64,000 nt of DNA. Source: Parahoeflea alexandrii. Its GTDB lineage: Bacteria; Pseudomonadota; Alphaproteobacteria; Rhizobiales; Rhizobiaceae. The notes beneath the pieces are model-generated. The model searched no databases. It had not been told where the DNA came from and saw only the letters and a program-made list of their open reading frames with translations. Both the position numbers and the translations under genes were made by a program. Below are positions 1-7,169 of the stretch, piece by piece. The stretch covers positions 310,001 to 374,000 of the forward strand of contig NZ_JAPWHB010000003.1 in the NCBI RefSeq assembly GCF_027214025.1, read 5' to 3'. Position 1 is the first letter of the stretch; each line of letters starts with the position of its first letter.

Positions 1-792
1 AACCAGCGCATCGAACAGGCCCGTAGCGCCGGCGAGCCGATCACCCGTACCGTTCAGACCGGTTTCGACCGCCAGACCGGCGAGGCCGTCTACGAGACCG
101 AGGAATTCGATCTCACGCCGCTGCCCTACATCATCGTGCTGATCGACGAGATGGCCGACCTGATGATGGTTGCCGGCAAGGATATCGAAGGCGCGGTGCA
201 GCGCCTGGCGCAGATGGCGCGTGCCGCCGGCATCCACGTGATCATGGCGACGCAACGTCCGTCGGTCGACGTCATCACCGGCACGATCAAGGCCAACTTC
301 CCGACCCGAATCTCGTTCCAGGTCACCTCCAAGATCGATTCGCGCACCATCCTGGGCGAGCAGGGCGCGGAACAGCTACTGGGCATGGGCGACATGCTCT
401 ACATGGCAGGCGGCGGGCGCATCCAGCGCGTTCACGGCCCGTTTGTCTCGGACCGGGAAGTCGAGGACATCGTCTCGTTCCTGAAAACCCAGGGCGTGCC
501 GGAATATCTCGATGCGATCACCGAGGACGACGACGAGGGCGAGGGCGGTGGCGGTCCGGCCGGCACCTCCAACCTCGCCGAATCGGACGATCCCTACGAC
601 CAGGCGGTGGCCATCGTGCTGCGCGACGGCAAGGCGTCGACCTCCTATATCCAGCGCCGGCTCGGGATCGGTTACAACCGTGCCGCCTCGCTGATCGAAC
701 GCATGGAAAAGGAAGGTGTGATCAGTCCCGCCAACCATGCCGGCAAGCGCGAGATCCTGGTGCCGACGGAAGACGATATCGATCCGCGCTAG
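1..792 (+). CDS. ftsK: DNA translocase FtsK, C-terminal part (5' truncated by window edge)
   Basis: FtsK is a septum-anchored hexameric ATPase that pumps chromosomal DNA toward dif during division and activates XerCD. The window opens inside the gene, in frame from base 1, leaving 263 codons; the membrane domain and Walker A lie outside. What remains shows the end of the RecA-like motor, with the Walker B stretch [11 protein letters not shown] at about residues 46-56 and the following [13 protein letters not shown] segment, then an acidic linker and a C-terminal winged helix ([14 protein letters not shown] region, from about residue 195) which in this family reads the KOPS polarity sequences. 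A LolA-like gene follows after 82 bp on the same strand, the usual order in rhizobia. Identification is secure. Confidence 0.97.
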   Translation, partial: NQRIEQARSAGEPITRTVQTGFDRQTGEAVYETEEFDLTPLPYIIVLIDEMADLMMVAGKDIEGAVQRLAQMARAAGIHVIMATQRPSVDVITGTIKANFPTRISFQVTSKIDSRTILGEQGAEQLLGMGDMLYMAGGGRIQRVHGPFVSDREVEDIVSFLKTQGVPEYLDAITEDDDEGEGGGGPAGTSNLAESDDPYDQAVAIVLRDGKASTSYIQRRLGIGYNRAASLIERMEKEGVISPANHAGKREILVPTEDDIDPR

Positions 793-874
793 GGTCGTGC
801 GAACCAGAAATACCGCGTCACACTGGCGCCGCAGTCTTGGGCGAGACAGAGACTGAAACGAAACGGAGACAGAG

Positions 875-1558
875 ATGTCGAAGCAGACCATTTCCACCAC
901 GATCGACCGGCACGATCCGGCTCGCCGCGCCCTGCTGGGCGGCGGACTGGGCCTGGGGTTGACGCTGATGGCCGCTGCCGCCGGACTCCTGGCATTCCCG
1001 GGCACCGCCCGTTCGGCCCAGACGGCACAGCGGGTGGCGGATCACTTCGCTTCGGTCAAAACCATGACCGGCGAATTCATCCAGTTCGGGCCCAATGGCG
1101 AGCAGACCGGCGGCAAGTTCTTTATCGAACGTCCCGGCAAGCTGCGCTTCAACTACGAGGCGCCTTCGGCGGTACGGGTCATTGCCGACGGCAAGAACGT
1201 GGTTATCGGCAATCGCAAGCTGAGGACTTGGGACATTTATCCGCTGGGCAAGACGCCGCTGAAGCTCCTGCTTTCGGAACGGATAGATCTGTCGGGCGAG
1301 ACGGTGCGTTCGGTCAAGGAAGATCCCGATCTGACCACGATCGTTCTCGGCAACAAGACCATTTTCGGTGATTCGACCATTTCCATGATGTTCGACCCGA
1401 AGAGCTTTGAACTCAGGCAGTGGACCATCCGCGATGCCCAGGGCAAGGACACGTCGGTGATGATCTTCAACGTCCAGGCAGGTGTCCGGTTCGCCGAGGA
1501 CGTGTTTGAAGTGCCCTATGCGCAGGTGCAGCCCGACAAACGCCCGAGCGATCGCTGA
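875..1558 (+). CDS. outer-membrane lipoprotein carrier protein (LolA family)
   Basis: A 227-residue periplasmic protein of the LolA family, which ferries lipoproteins from the LolCDE exporter to the outer membrane. The N-terminus has an Arg-Arg pair followed by a Gly/Leu-rich hydrophobic run (about residues 15-45), so it is exported, possibly by Tat although the motif (ARRALLG) is not a perfect Tat box. The mature part carries the LolA-like pattern SVKTMTGEFIQ ... PGKLRFNYEAP ... and repeated beta strands. The ATG at 875 is preceded by GGAG about 7 bases upstream. It sits directly behind ftsK, as in other alphaproteobacteria. LolA-type identity is clear at family level; the exact partner lipoproteins are not visible. 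Confidence 0.9.
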   Translation: MSKQTISTTIDRHDPARRALLGGGLGLGLTLMAAAAGLLAFPGTARSAQTAQRVADHFASVKTMTGEFIQFGPNGEQTGGKFFIERPGKLRFNYEAPSAVRVIADGKNVVIGNRKLRTWDIYPLGKTPLKLLLSERIDLSGETVRSVKEDPDLTTIVLGNKTIFGDSTISMMFDPKSFELRQWTIRDAQGKDTSVMIFNVQAGVRFAEDVFEVPYAQVQPDKRPSDR

Positions 1559-1697
1559 ACCCGCCAGCGGTTCAGTCCTGAATCGCAATTGATTGTGGAT
1601 GAGCGCCGAATCGCGCCGCCCCGGCTGGATAGGCTTGCCCTTGGCGATCTAATCGGCCACATACGGGCAGGCTTCCATCCAAGAAGGCAATTTCGAT

Positions 1698-2510
1698 TTG
1701 GCGTTCTCCGTTACGACCTGGAATATCAATTCCGTCCGGCTCAGGCTTCCGCTGGTTCAGCATTTTCTCGAGACCGAAAAGCCCGATGTCCTGTGTTTGC
1801 AGGAAACCAAGTGTCCCAACGACGCATTTCCAAGCGCCGCCTTCCGCAAACTCGGCTATGAGCACCTCGCCATCCACGGCCAGAAGGGCTATCACGGCGT
1901 CGCCATCATCTCGCGCTTGCCGCTTTCCGATGACCGCCGGCAGACCTATTGCGCCATTGACGATACGCGGAATGTCTCGGCGGTGGTGGAGGCGCCCGGA
2001 TCGAGGCGAATCCGCATCCATAATTTCTACGTGCCGGCAGGTGGCGACGAGCCGGACCGCGAGATCAATCCGAAATTCGGGCACAAGCTCGATTTCGTCG
2101 AGGAAATGAAGCTGCTGCATGCCGAGGCGGAGCTGGCTGAAGGGGTTTCCTCGATCCTGGTCGGCGACCTCAACATTGCGCCGCTGGAAACCGATGTTTG
2201 GTCGCACAAGCAGTTGCTGAAAGTGGTCAGCCATACCCCGGTCGAGACAGAAAACTTCCTAGCCATGCAGAAGGCTGGCGGCTGGGTCGACCTGATGCGG
2301 ACGCATATTCCGCCGGAAGAGAAGATCTTCACCTGGTGGAGCTACCGGGCCAAGGACTGGGACGCGGCCGACCGGGGACGGCGGCTCGATCATGTCTGGT
2401 CGTCGGCAGACCTGGCGCCGGCGCTCAAACGCATCGACGTGCTGCGCGAAGCGCGCGGCTGGGAGCGGCCATCCGACCACGTGCCGGTGACGGCGCATTT
2501 CGATTTCTGA
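1698..2510 (+). CDS. xthA: exodeoxyribonuclease III (AP endonuclease, XthA type)
   Basis: Exonuclease III/AP endonuclease, 270 residues, cleaves the backbone at abasic sites and trims 3' ends in base-excision repair. The endonuclease/exonuclease/phosphatase fold is marked by TTWNINSVRLRL at the N-terminus, the metal-binding Glu in LQETKCPN, the LVGDLNIAP motif, RRLDHVW, and the C-terminal catalytic Asp-His pair in PSDHVPV. The start is a TTG at 1698: no ATG fits the conserved N-terminus, and AAGAAGG at 1681-1687 provides a ribosome binding site 10 bases upstream. It is convergent with the cyclic-nucleotide-binding gene 30 bases downstream. Confidence 0.95.
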   Translation: MAFSVTTWNINSVRLRLPLVQHFLETEKPDVLCLQETKCPNDAFPSAAFRKLGYEHLAIHGQKGYHGVAIISRLPLSDDRRQTYCAIDDTRNVSAVVEAPGSRRIRIHNFYVPAGGDEPDREINPKFGHKLDFVEEMKLLHAEAELAEGVSSILVGDLNIAPLETDVWSHKQLLKVVSHTPVETENFLAMQKAGGWVDLMRTHIPPEEKIFTWWSYRAKDWDAADRGRRLDHVWSSADLAPALKRIDVLREARGWERPSDHVPVTAHFDF

Positions 2511-2539
2511 AGGCTGACTGACCGTGAAGCCGGTGGGGA

Positions 2540-2998
2540 TCAGCCGGCGAAGCGCCCGGATATCCTGTCCAGATCGGCATTGAGCGCCGCCATGTTTTCC
2601 TCGATGCGTTGGCGGACGATGCCGGCAATGTCGGGATACTCTTCCAGCATGCGCCGGAACAGCGGCCGGTTGATGCGGATGACCTCGGCAGTGTCCGGCG
2701 CCATGGCAGTCATCGACCGGTCGACCGGTGTGACCATCGCCAGTTCGCCAAGCAATGTGCCGCGTTCGGCAAAACCGAGAGAGACCGGTCGGCCCTCCTT
2801 GCCGGTGCGTGACAACTCGAAACGTCCATCGGCGACCACGAAGGCGCAGTCGGCTGGCGTACCTTCCCGGAACAGCATCTGGCCAGCCTGCATCCTCCGG
2901 CGTTCGGCGCCGAACGCGATCAGCCGCAGCTTGTCCTCGCTGATGTCGCGGAACAGCGGGACGATCGACAGCAGGGCAATGTCGTCATTCAGGGCCAC
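2540..2998 (-). CDS. cyclic nucleotide-binding domain protein without DNA-binding domain
   Basis: A 152-residue protein made almost entirely of one cNMP-binding (CAP_ED) beta-roll: PLFRDISEDKLRLIAF at about residues 14-29, the hydrophobic core RRMQAGQMLFREG, and the phosphate-binding cassette region GTLLGELAMV near residue 85. The rest is a helical tail. Unlike Crp/Fnr regulators it has no helix-turn-helix, so it probably acts by protein contact. It lies 60 bases downstream of the response regulator gene on the same strand and is likely cotranscribed with it. The effector (cAMP, cGMP or none) cannot be told from sequence; the cassette lacks an obvious canonical Arg-Ser/Thr pair. Confidence 0.88.
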   Translation of the reverse strand: MALNDDIALLSIVPLFRDISEDKLRLIAFGAERRRMQAGQMLFREGTPADCAFVVADGRFELSRTGKEGRPVSLGFAERGTLLGELAMVTPVDRSMTAMAPDTAEVIRINRPLFRRMLEEYPDIAGIVRQRIEENMAALNADLDRISGRFAG

Positions 2999-3058
2999 GG
3001 ATGCACTCCTTGAAAGGCGATGTCGGGGAAAGCCGGCCGGGAGCCGGCCGGGCCGGCA

Positions 3059-3742
3059 TCAGGGGATGATCTTGTAGCCACCGCTCTCGGTGACCAGGAT
3101 CTCGGCGTTCGAGGGATCGGCCTCGATCTTCTGACGAAGGCGGTAGACGTGGGTTTCGAGCGTATGGGTGGTGACACCCGAATTGTAGCCCCAGACCTCC
3201 TCCAACAAAACGTCGCGGGTGACCACTTTCTGGTCGGCGCGGTAGAGATAGCGGATGATGGCGGCTTCCTTCTCCGTCAGCCGGATCTTGCCGCCCTTCT
3301 CGTCGAGCAGCAGTTTCTGGCTCGGCTTGAAGATGTAGGGACCGACGGTGAAGGTGGCATCCTCGCTCTGTTCGTGCTGGCGCAACTGCGCGCGGATGCG
3401 GGCCAGAAGCACCGCAAAGCGGAAGGGCTTGGTGACGTAGTCGTTGGCGCCGGCCTCAAGCCCGAGGATCGTGTCGGAGTCGGTATCGTGGCCGGTCAGC
3501 ATGATGATCGGCGACTTGAAGCCGCCCTTGCGCAGTAGCTTCACCGCCTCGCGGCCATCCATGTCCGGCAGGCCGACATCCATGATCAGAAGATCGACAT
3601 GCTCGCTCCTGGCCGCCTGCACACCCTTGGTGGCCGAAGATTCCTGCGAAATGGCAAATTCCTCGTAGAGCGAAAGCTGTTCGACGAGGGTTTCCCTCAG
3701 GTCATCGTCATCGTCTACCAGCAGGATCGAGCGAGCGGTCAT
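3059..3742 (-). CDS. OmpR/PhoB-family response regulator (CenR-like?)
   Basis: A 227-residue two-component response regulator. The receiver domain (residues 1-120) has the acidic pocket LLVDDDDD, phosphoacceptor Asp55 in LLIMDVGLPDMDG, Thr83 and Lys105 (YVTKPF). The C-terminal winged helix (about 130-227) carries LTEKEAAIIRYLY and the recognition region THTLETHVYRLRQKIE. An in-frame ATG exists 18 bases upstream, but the AAGAAGGAAG just before codon 7 is an excellent ribosome binding site, so the start is placed at 3742 (MTARSILL). No histidine kinase is adjacent. The protein resembles the conserved orphan CenR group that controls cell-envelope genes in alphaproteobacteria, which would suit the divergent L,D-transpeptidase; that assignment is from memory and tentative. 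Confidence 0.92.
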   Translation of the reverse strand: MTARSILLVDDDDDLRETLVEQLSLYEEFAISQESSATKGVQAARSEHVDLLIMDVGLPDMDGREAVKLLRKGGFKSPIIMLTGHDTDSDTILGLEAGANDYVTKPFRFAVLLARIRAQLRQHEQSEDATFTVGPYIFKPSQKLLLDEKGGKIRLTEKEAAIIRYLYRADQKVVTRDVLLEEVWGYNSGVTTHTLETHVYRLRQKIEADPSNAEILVTESGGYKIIP

Positions 3743-3826
3743 TGCGGCTTCCTTCTTCATACAGGCTCAGTGCCGGTGCTTTCCGGCGCCACGGACGGTG
3801 TCCTATGGCATTGTGTTCCTGTTTAG

Positions 3827-3852
3827 GCACTTTCGGCGCAAGGGCAAAGTGC
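3827..3852. promoter_or_regulatory. inverted repeat between response regulator and L,D-transpeptidase genes
   Basis: In the divergent intergenic region, GCACTTT (3827-3833) is mirrored by AAAGTGC (3846-3852) with 12 bases between, and the symmetry continues outward as TTTA/TAAA with a one-base offset. It lies about 40 bp upstream of the proposed GTG of the L,D-transpeptidase and 85 bp from the response regulator start. This is either an operator or a leader hairpin; nothing further can be decided from sequence. Confidence 0.45.
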
Positions 3853-3890
3853 TAAATAGTCGTGTCCGCTCACAGCAGGAGCACTTGATC

Positions 3891-4448
3891 GTGAGGTCGA
3901 TGTTACAGGAATCGCCGGCCAAACCGGTCCGGAACCGCATATTTTCGGTGCGGGTGTCGCCAACCAACCGGTTGCAGGCACTGGTCCGTTTCGGGCCGGT
4001 GACGCTCAGGGCGGCATTGGGGCGCGGTGGCGTGACCGCGCTCAAGCGCGAAGGCGATGGCGGCACGCCGCGCGGGACGATGGCCGTTCTGGCGGGCTTC
4101 CGCCGTGGCGGCATGCTGACGCCGGACAATGCCGGGCTGACATTGCATCGGACGGGACGCAGGGACGGCTGGTGCGACGCCCCTGGCCATGCGGCCTACA
4201 ACAGGCATGTGCGGCTGCCGTTTCCCGCAAGCCATGAAACCCTGCTCCGTGATGACGTGCTCTATGATTTCGGTTTCGTGCTCGACTGGAACATCCGCTC
4301 GCGCCGGCGAGGCATGGGCAGCGCCATCTTCCTGCACGTGGCCAGGCCCGGGTTTCCACCAACGCAAGGCTGCATTGCGCTTGACCGCCGCGACATGCTC
4401 AGACTCATGCCGTTCATCAGGCGCGGCACGATCCTCCGTGTCGAATAG
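3891..4448 (+). CDS. L,D-transpeptidase family protein (YkuD fold)
   Basis: About 185 residues, matching the YkuD catalytic domain that crosslinks or edits peptidoglycan through 3-3 bonds or attaches proteins to it. The nucleophile signature is PTQGCIALD with Cys161, and the upstream catalytic His149 lies in IFLHVARPG; this spacing is typical of the compact rhizobial form (canonical motif HGC is replaced by QGC). No signal peptide is evident, unusual for an enzyme acting outside the inner membrane. The start is uncertain: GTG 3891 has AGGAG at 3877-3881, while an ATG at 3900 and an earlier frame-open ATG at 3798 also exist. Convergent with the DUF1761 gene 16 bases downstream. Confidence 0.82.
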   Translation: MRSMLQESPAKPVRNRIFSVRVSPTNRLQALVRFGPVTLRAALGRGGVTALKREGDGGTPRGTMAVLAGFRRGGMLTPDNAGLTLHRTGRRDGWCDAPGHAAYNRHVRLPFPASHETLLRDDVLYDFGFVLDWNIRSRRRGMGSAIFLHVARPGFPPTQGCIALDRRDMLRLMPFIRRGTILRVE

Positions 4449-4464
4449 TGCGATCTGACCGGGA

Positions 4465-4875
4465 TCAGACTCCGAACAGGCCGATGGTGAGGCCAATGCC
4501 GATCATCACCAGGAGCCAGTGCAGGCCGTCGATCAGTGTCAGATCCCAGCCATAGCCCTGGTAGCGCTGGTTGATCGACAGGGTGGTGAAGATGAAACCG
4601 GCCCAGATGAACAGTCCCGAGATCACCCCGTTCATCGGCGTCACCTGATCGAAACCGAGGTGACCGATGACACCGGCGGTGACGAAGGCCAGAATCAGCT
4701 CCATGACGAAGCTGTTGACCAGCAGCTCGATCATGGCGGGTTTGGGACCGGAAGCGTTGATCCGCGCCGCCTTCATCCATTGTTTGCTTAGGGTCGAATA
4801 GTAGACGGCGCCGATGGCGAATGCGACGATGGCCGCAACCAGGATCGCCAGATAATTCATGCCCGCGAAATTCAT
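4465..4875 (-). CDS. DUF1761 family integral membrane protein
   Basis: A 136-residue protein with four predicted transmembrane segments (about 7-25, 50-70, 80-100 and 115-133) and the conserved GAVYYSTLSKQWMKA stretch of DUF1761. The family has no established function. The ATG at 4875 is preceded by GGGAGAGG. It stands alone, convergent with the L,D-transpeptidase gene and separated by 110 bp from the toxin-antitoxin pair. Confidence 0.87.
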   Translation of the reverse strand: MNFAGMNYLAILVAAIVAFAIGAVYYSTLSKQWMKAARINASGPKPAMIELLVNSFVMELILAFVTAGVIGHLGFDQVTPMNGVISGLFIWAGFIFTTLSINQRYQGYGWDLTLIDGLHWLLVMIGIGLTIGLFGV

Positions 4876-4984
4876 GAGCCTCTCCCGAAAAGATCGCTTT
4901 TATCACGGATTGCGGAATCAGGCAGAGATCAGCAGCGCCTTGGTTTCGAATTTTGGTTCATTTCGAGCGATTGATCGGGCAGTC

Positions 4985-5272
4985 TTATCGCGAGGTCTTT
5001 GATCGCTGTGCCTCGACATAAGACCGCAGTACCGCATTCATCCGCGTAAGATGCCCTTTTCCCTGGGCCTTGAAAAACTCAAGGACATCCGAATCGACAC
5101 GCAGGCTGATGGCTTCCTTGGTCTTGGCATGATTGACCCGTTCGGCATCATCCCAGAATCCTTCCGGCAGCTCAGGCGCGGGTTCTGCCTTGATGGAAGG
5201 CTTCAATTCGCCGCGTTCCTTCATCCCGCGCAGGTCGCTAAGACTTCCAGTTTTCATATGTTTCCCGGTCAC
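4985..5272 (-). CDS. brnA: BrnA family antitoxin
   Basis: The antitoxin and DNA-binding partner of a BrnT/BrnA type II module, 95 residues. The C-terminal half has the ribbon-helix-helix pattern EAISLRVDSDVLEFFKAQG followed by HLTRMNAVLRSYV; the middle contains LPEGFWDDAE, common in BrnA. The start is taken as GTG at 5272 because AGGAGG (complement of 5278-5283) lies 5 bases upstream inside brnT; an ATG at 5257 is the alternative. The gene overlaps the 3' end of brnT by 35 bp, consistent with coupled translation. In this family BrnA tetramers neutralise BrnT and repress the operon. Confidence 0.93.
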   Translation of the reverse strand: MTGKHMKTGSLSDLRGMKERGELKPSIKAEPAPELPEGFWDDAERVNHAKTKEAISLRVDSDVLEFFKAQGKGHLTRMNAVLRSYVEAQRSKTSR

Positions 5273-5510
5273 GCTGACCTCCTTTCCACGCGGTAATCAG
5301 GCGATAGACTTCATCCCTTTTGGTATAGACGACGATGTAGACCTCACCGTCAGACATGCCCAAAGCGATCATGCGTTTCTCGCCGTAATCCCTGCGCGTG
5401 TCTTCCTTTTCCAAAACACCATTTTCAAAAATCAGCGCTGCTTCCAGGAGGTCGACGCCGTGCTTTCTATATGTTTCAGCGCGCTTGGTTTCGTCCCATT
5501 CGAATTCCAT
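5238..5510 (-). CDS. brnT: BrnT family ribonuclease toxin
   Basis: A 90-residue toxin of the BrnT (DUF497) family, RelE-like ribonucleases that halt translation under stress. The sequence opens with FEWDETKRAETYRKHGVDL, then EDTRRDYGEKRMIALG and VYIVVYTKRDEVYRLITAWK, the usual order of BrnT strands and catalytic basic residues. Start ATG 5510 has GAGGG 7 bases upstream. It is the first gene of the pair and lies in a more A/T-rich patch than the surrounding core genes, which suits a mobile addiction module. Confidence 0.94.
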   Translation of the reverse strand: MEFEWDETKRAETYRKHGVDLLEAALIFENGVLEKEDTRRDYGEKRMIALGMSDGEVYIVVYTKRDEVYRLITAWKGGQRDRETYENWKS

Positions 5511-5513
5511 TTC

Positions 5514-5552
5514 TTTACCCTCGAGGTAGATTTACCCATACCTCTCGGTCAA
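5514..5552 (-). promoter_or_regulatory. probable brnTA promoter with direct repeats
   Basis: Upstream of brnT the minus strand contains TTGACC (5547-5552) followed 17 bases later by CTACCT (5524-5529), a plausible though weak -35/-10 pair. The heptamer GGGTAAA (read on the minus strand) occurs twice, at 5531-5537 and 5514-5520, 17 bp apart and bracketing the -10. These repeats are candidates for autorepression by BrnA; no experimental consensus is recalled that would confirm them. Confidence 0.35.
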
Positions 5553-5639
5553 ACAGTCATGTGGTCAGTTAGGCGAAATCGCCGCCGCGATGGCGTATGT
5601 ATACACAATTCGTATATACAACACAATCAAATTTTCTTC

Positions 5640-6287
5640 CTATACGGTGAGCCGGAACACCGAGGTACGCTTGATCTCGCTGTCTTCCAGCGCGCGGGTG
5701 ACCGGCACCATGTAGGTGGCGAGACAGTCCATCCCGTCGCGCGGACAATAGGAGCGGCCGGGATCGCCAACCAGCACCAGGGCGCCGCGTTTCGCCAGGT
5801 CCGAAAACCATGGGCGGATCGATGCGCTCATGGCCTGGTCGTAGAACACGTCGCCGGCAAGGACCACGTCCCAGCCAAGATCAGCCCCTATGAGGTCCGA
5901 CTGGCTGATTTCGAACTCGACGCCGTTGGCCTGGGCATTGAGCCGGGCCGCGGTGGCAGACCAGGGATCGATGTCGGCGGCGGTTACCCGGGCCGCGCCT
6001 GAGAGCCTGGCGGCGATGGCAACGAGCCCGGATCCCGAGGCGAAATCGAGAACCGTCTTGCCCTGAACGAGATCCGGATGGTCGATCAGGTGCCGCGCCA
6101 GCCCCTGGCCGCCGGCCCAGGCAAAGGCCCAGAACGGCGGCGGCAGTCCGAGCGCGTCGAGCTCTTCCTCGGTCTTCAGCCACAGCTCATGGGCCTCATC
6201 GGCGAGATGCAGGCGGATCTCCGGCACATGCGGCGGCGCGCCGAGCGAGGTGTTGGCGCGGATGAAGCTCTCGGGGTCAGTTTTCAT
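5640..6287 (-). CDS. class I SAM methyltransferase, ETF-beta lysine methyltransferase (METTL20) homologue
   Basis: A 215-residue protein-lysine methyltransferase candidate. The SAM-binding core shows LDFASGSGLVAIAA (motif I), the acidic ADIDPW after strand 2, and the motif AGDVFYD, which corresponds to GDMFYD of METTL20/ETFBKMT; LVGDPGRSY further matches that family. Bacterial members methylate lysines of the electron transfer flavoprotein beta subunit and tune electron transfer. No etf genes lie nearby. It is downstream of the YCII and EVE genes on the same strand (33-bp gap) and may share their transcript. The family assignment rests on these motifs remembered from characterised homologues. 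Confidence 0.8.
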   Translation of the reverse strand: MKTDPESFIRANTSLGAPPHVPEIRLHLADEAHELWLKTEEELDALGLPPPFWAFAWAGGQGLARHLIDHPDLVQGKTVLDFASGSGLVAIAARLSGAARVTAADIDPWSATAARLNAQANGVEFEISQSDLIGADLGWDVVLAGDVFYDQAMSASIRPWFSDLAKRGALVLVGDPGRSYCPRDGMDCLATYMVPVTRALEDSEIKRTSVFRLTV

Positions 6288-6320
6288 CAGCCTGCGCCGG
6301 GACCGGGCATCACCCGGCTC

Positions 6321-6758
6321 TCACTCCGGCGATCGCGGCGGGTTTTCGAGATTGCCCATGCGGCAGACCTCGAGATACTCTTCCTCGGTCACCGGCTGCA
6401 CCGACAGCCGCATCGATGTCACCAGGCTCATCTGGGCCAGCTTCGGATTGGCCTTGACGTCCTTCAGCGTCACCGGTTTGGGCATGTCGCACACCGCGCG
6501 GATGTCAACGCATTCCCAGCGCGGGTCGTCGATGGTGGTGTCGGGGTGGGAAAGGGCGCAGACCTCAACGATGCCGACGACCTCCAGCCCCTCGTTGGAG
6601 TGGTAGAAGAAGCCCTTGTCACCGAGACTCATGGCGCGCATGTTGTTGCGGGCCTGGTAGTTGCGGATGCCGTCCCATTGTTCGCCGATCTTGCCCTTGG
6701 CCTTCTGCATCTCCCAGGACCATTTGAACGGCTCGGATTTGAACAACCAATAGGCCAT
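6321..6758 (-). CDS. EVE domain-containing protein
   Basis: A 145-residue single-domain EVE protein, PUA-like fold, thought to recognise modified bases in RNA or DNA. It begins YWLFKSEP, has WDGIRNYQARNNM and GFFYHSNEG, the characteristic EVE pocket segments, and ends with SVQPVTEEEYLEV. The ATG at 6758 is placed 1 base after the YCII stop codon and has GGAGG 7 bases upstream, so the two are co-translated. EVE proteins can be linked to modification-dependent restriction, but here the context is the housekeeping rhizobial pair YCII-EVE. Confidence 0.93.
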   Translation of the reverse strand: MAYWLFKSEPFKWSWEMQKAKGKIGEQWDGIRNYQARNNMRAMSLGDKGFFYHSNEGLEVVGIVEVCALSHPDTTIDDPRWECVDIRAVCDMPKPVTLKDVKANPKLAQMSLVTSMRLSVQPVTEEEYLEVCRMGNLENPPRSPE

Positions 6759-6759
6759 C

Positions 6760-7053
6760 TCAAGCCTCCGGGTTCTTGAAGGTCCAGTTGAAGGCGCGAA
6801 TCTCGACCGAGGCGAACAGGCCGGCCTTGGCATAGGGATCGCCGGCGGCGAGCGCCTCGGCTTCCTGCTTGTCGGCCGCCTGGATGATCCACAGGCTGCC
6901 GACCGGCTTTTCATCGTCGCCCAAGAGCGGTCCGGCGGTCTTCAGGATGCCCTTGGCTTCGAGGCTCTTGAGGTATTCGACGTGGGGCGGGCGTGTTGCC
7001 ATCCGCAGCTCGAGCGAGTCAGGCTTGTCTTTGCACATCAGGACGAAATACAT
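6760..7053 (-). CDS. YCII-related protein
   Basis: A 97-residue YCII-like protein, small ferredoxin-like fold often found as a stand-alone enzyme-like domain of unknown reaction. It starts MYFVLMCKDKPDS, contains TRPPHVEYLKSL with the conserved His, and GSLWIIQAADKQEAEALAAGDPY, the family's signature with the Asp-Pro-Tyr. GGAG lies 7 bases before the ATG at 7053. It forms a two-gene unit with the EVE protein. In several rhizobia gpsA sits between tsaD and this gene; here only 116 bp separate them. Confidence 0.9.
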   Translation of the reverse strand: MYFVLMCKDKPDSLELRMATRPPHVEYLKSLEAKGILKTAGPLLGDDEKPVGSLWIIQAADKQEAEALAAGDPYAKAGLFASVEIRAFNWTFKNPEA

Positions 7054-7169
7054 GAAATCTCCATCGGGTAGGGCGCCTGGCGCCAGGGTCGGGATCGCCG
7101 GTGGGGCGTGGCCGCATTCTATGCCTTGCCCGACCTTGCGATTCAATCCCGGTTCAGGTCAATAACGGG

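Noticed and set aside
5596-5626. A/T-rich GTATAC and GTATATAC palindromes upstream of brnT
   Set aside because: They lie more than 85 bp from brnT, next to the methyltransferase stop codon, and are short self-palindromes expected in A/T-rich DNA; not convincing as an operator.
6321-7053. EVE protein as part of a modification-dependent defence system
   Set aside because: No restriction nuclease, helicase or other defence gene is adjacent; the YCII-EVE pair beside tsaD is a housekeeping arrangement in rhizobia.
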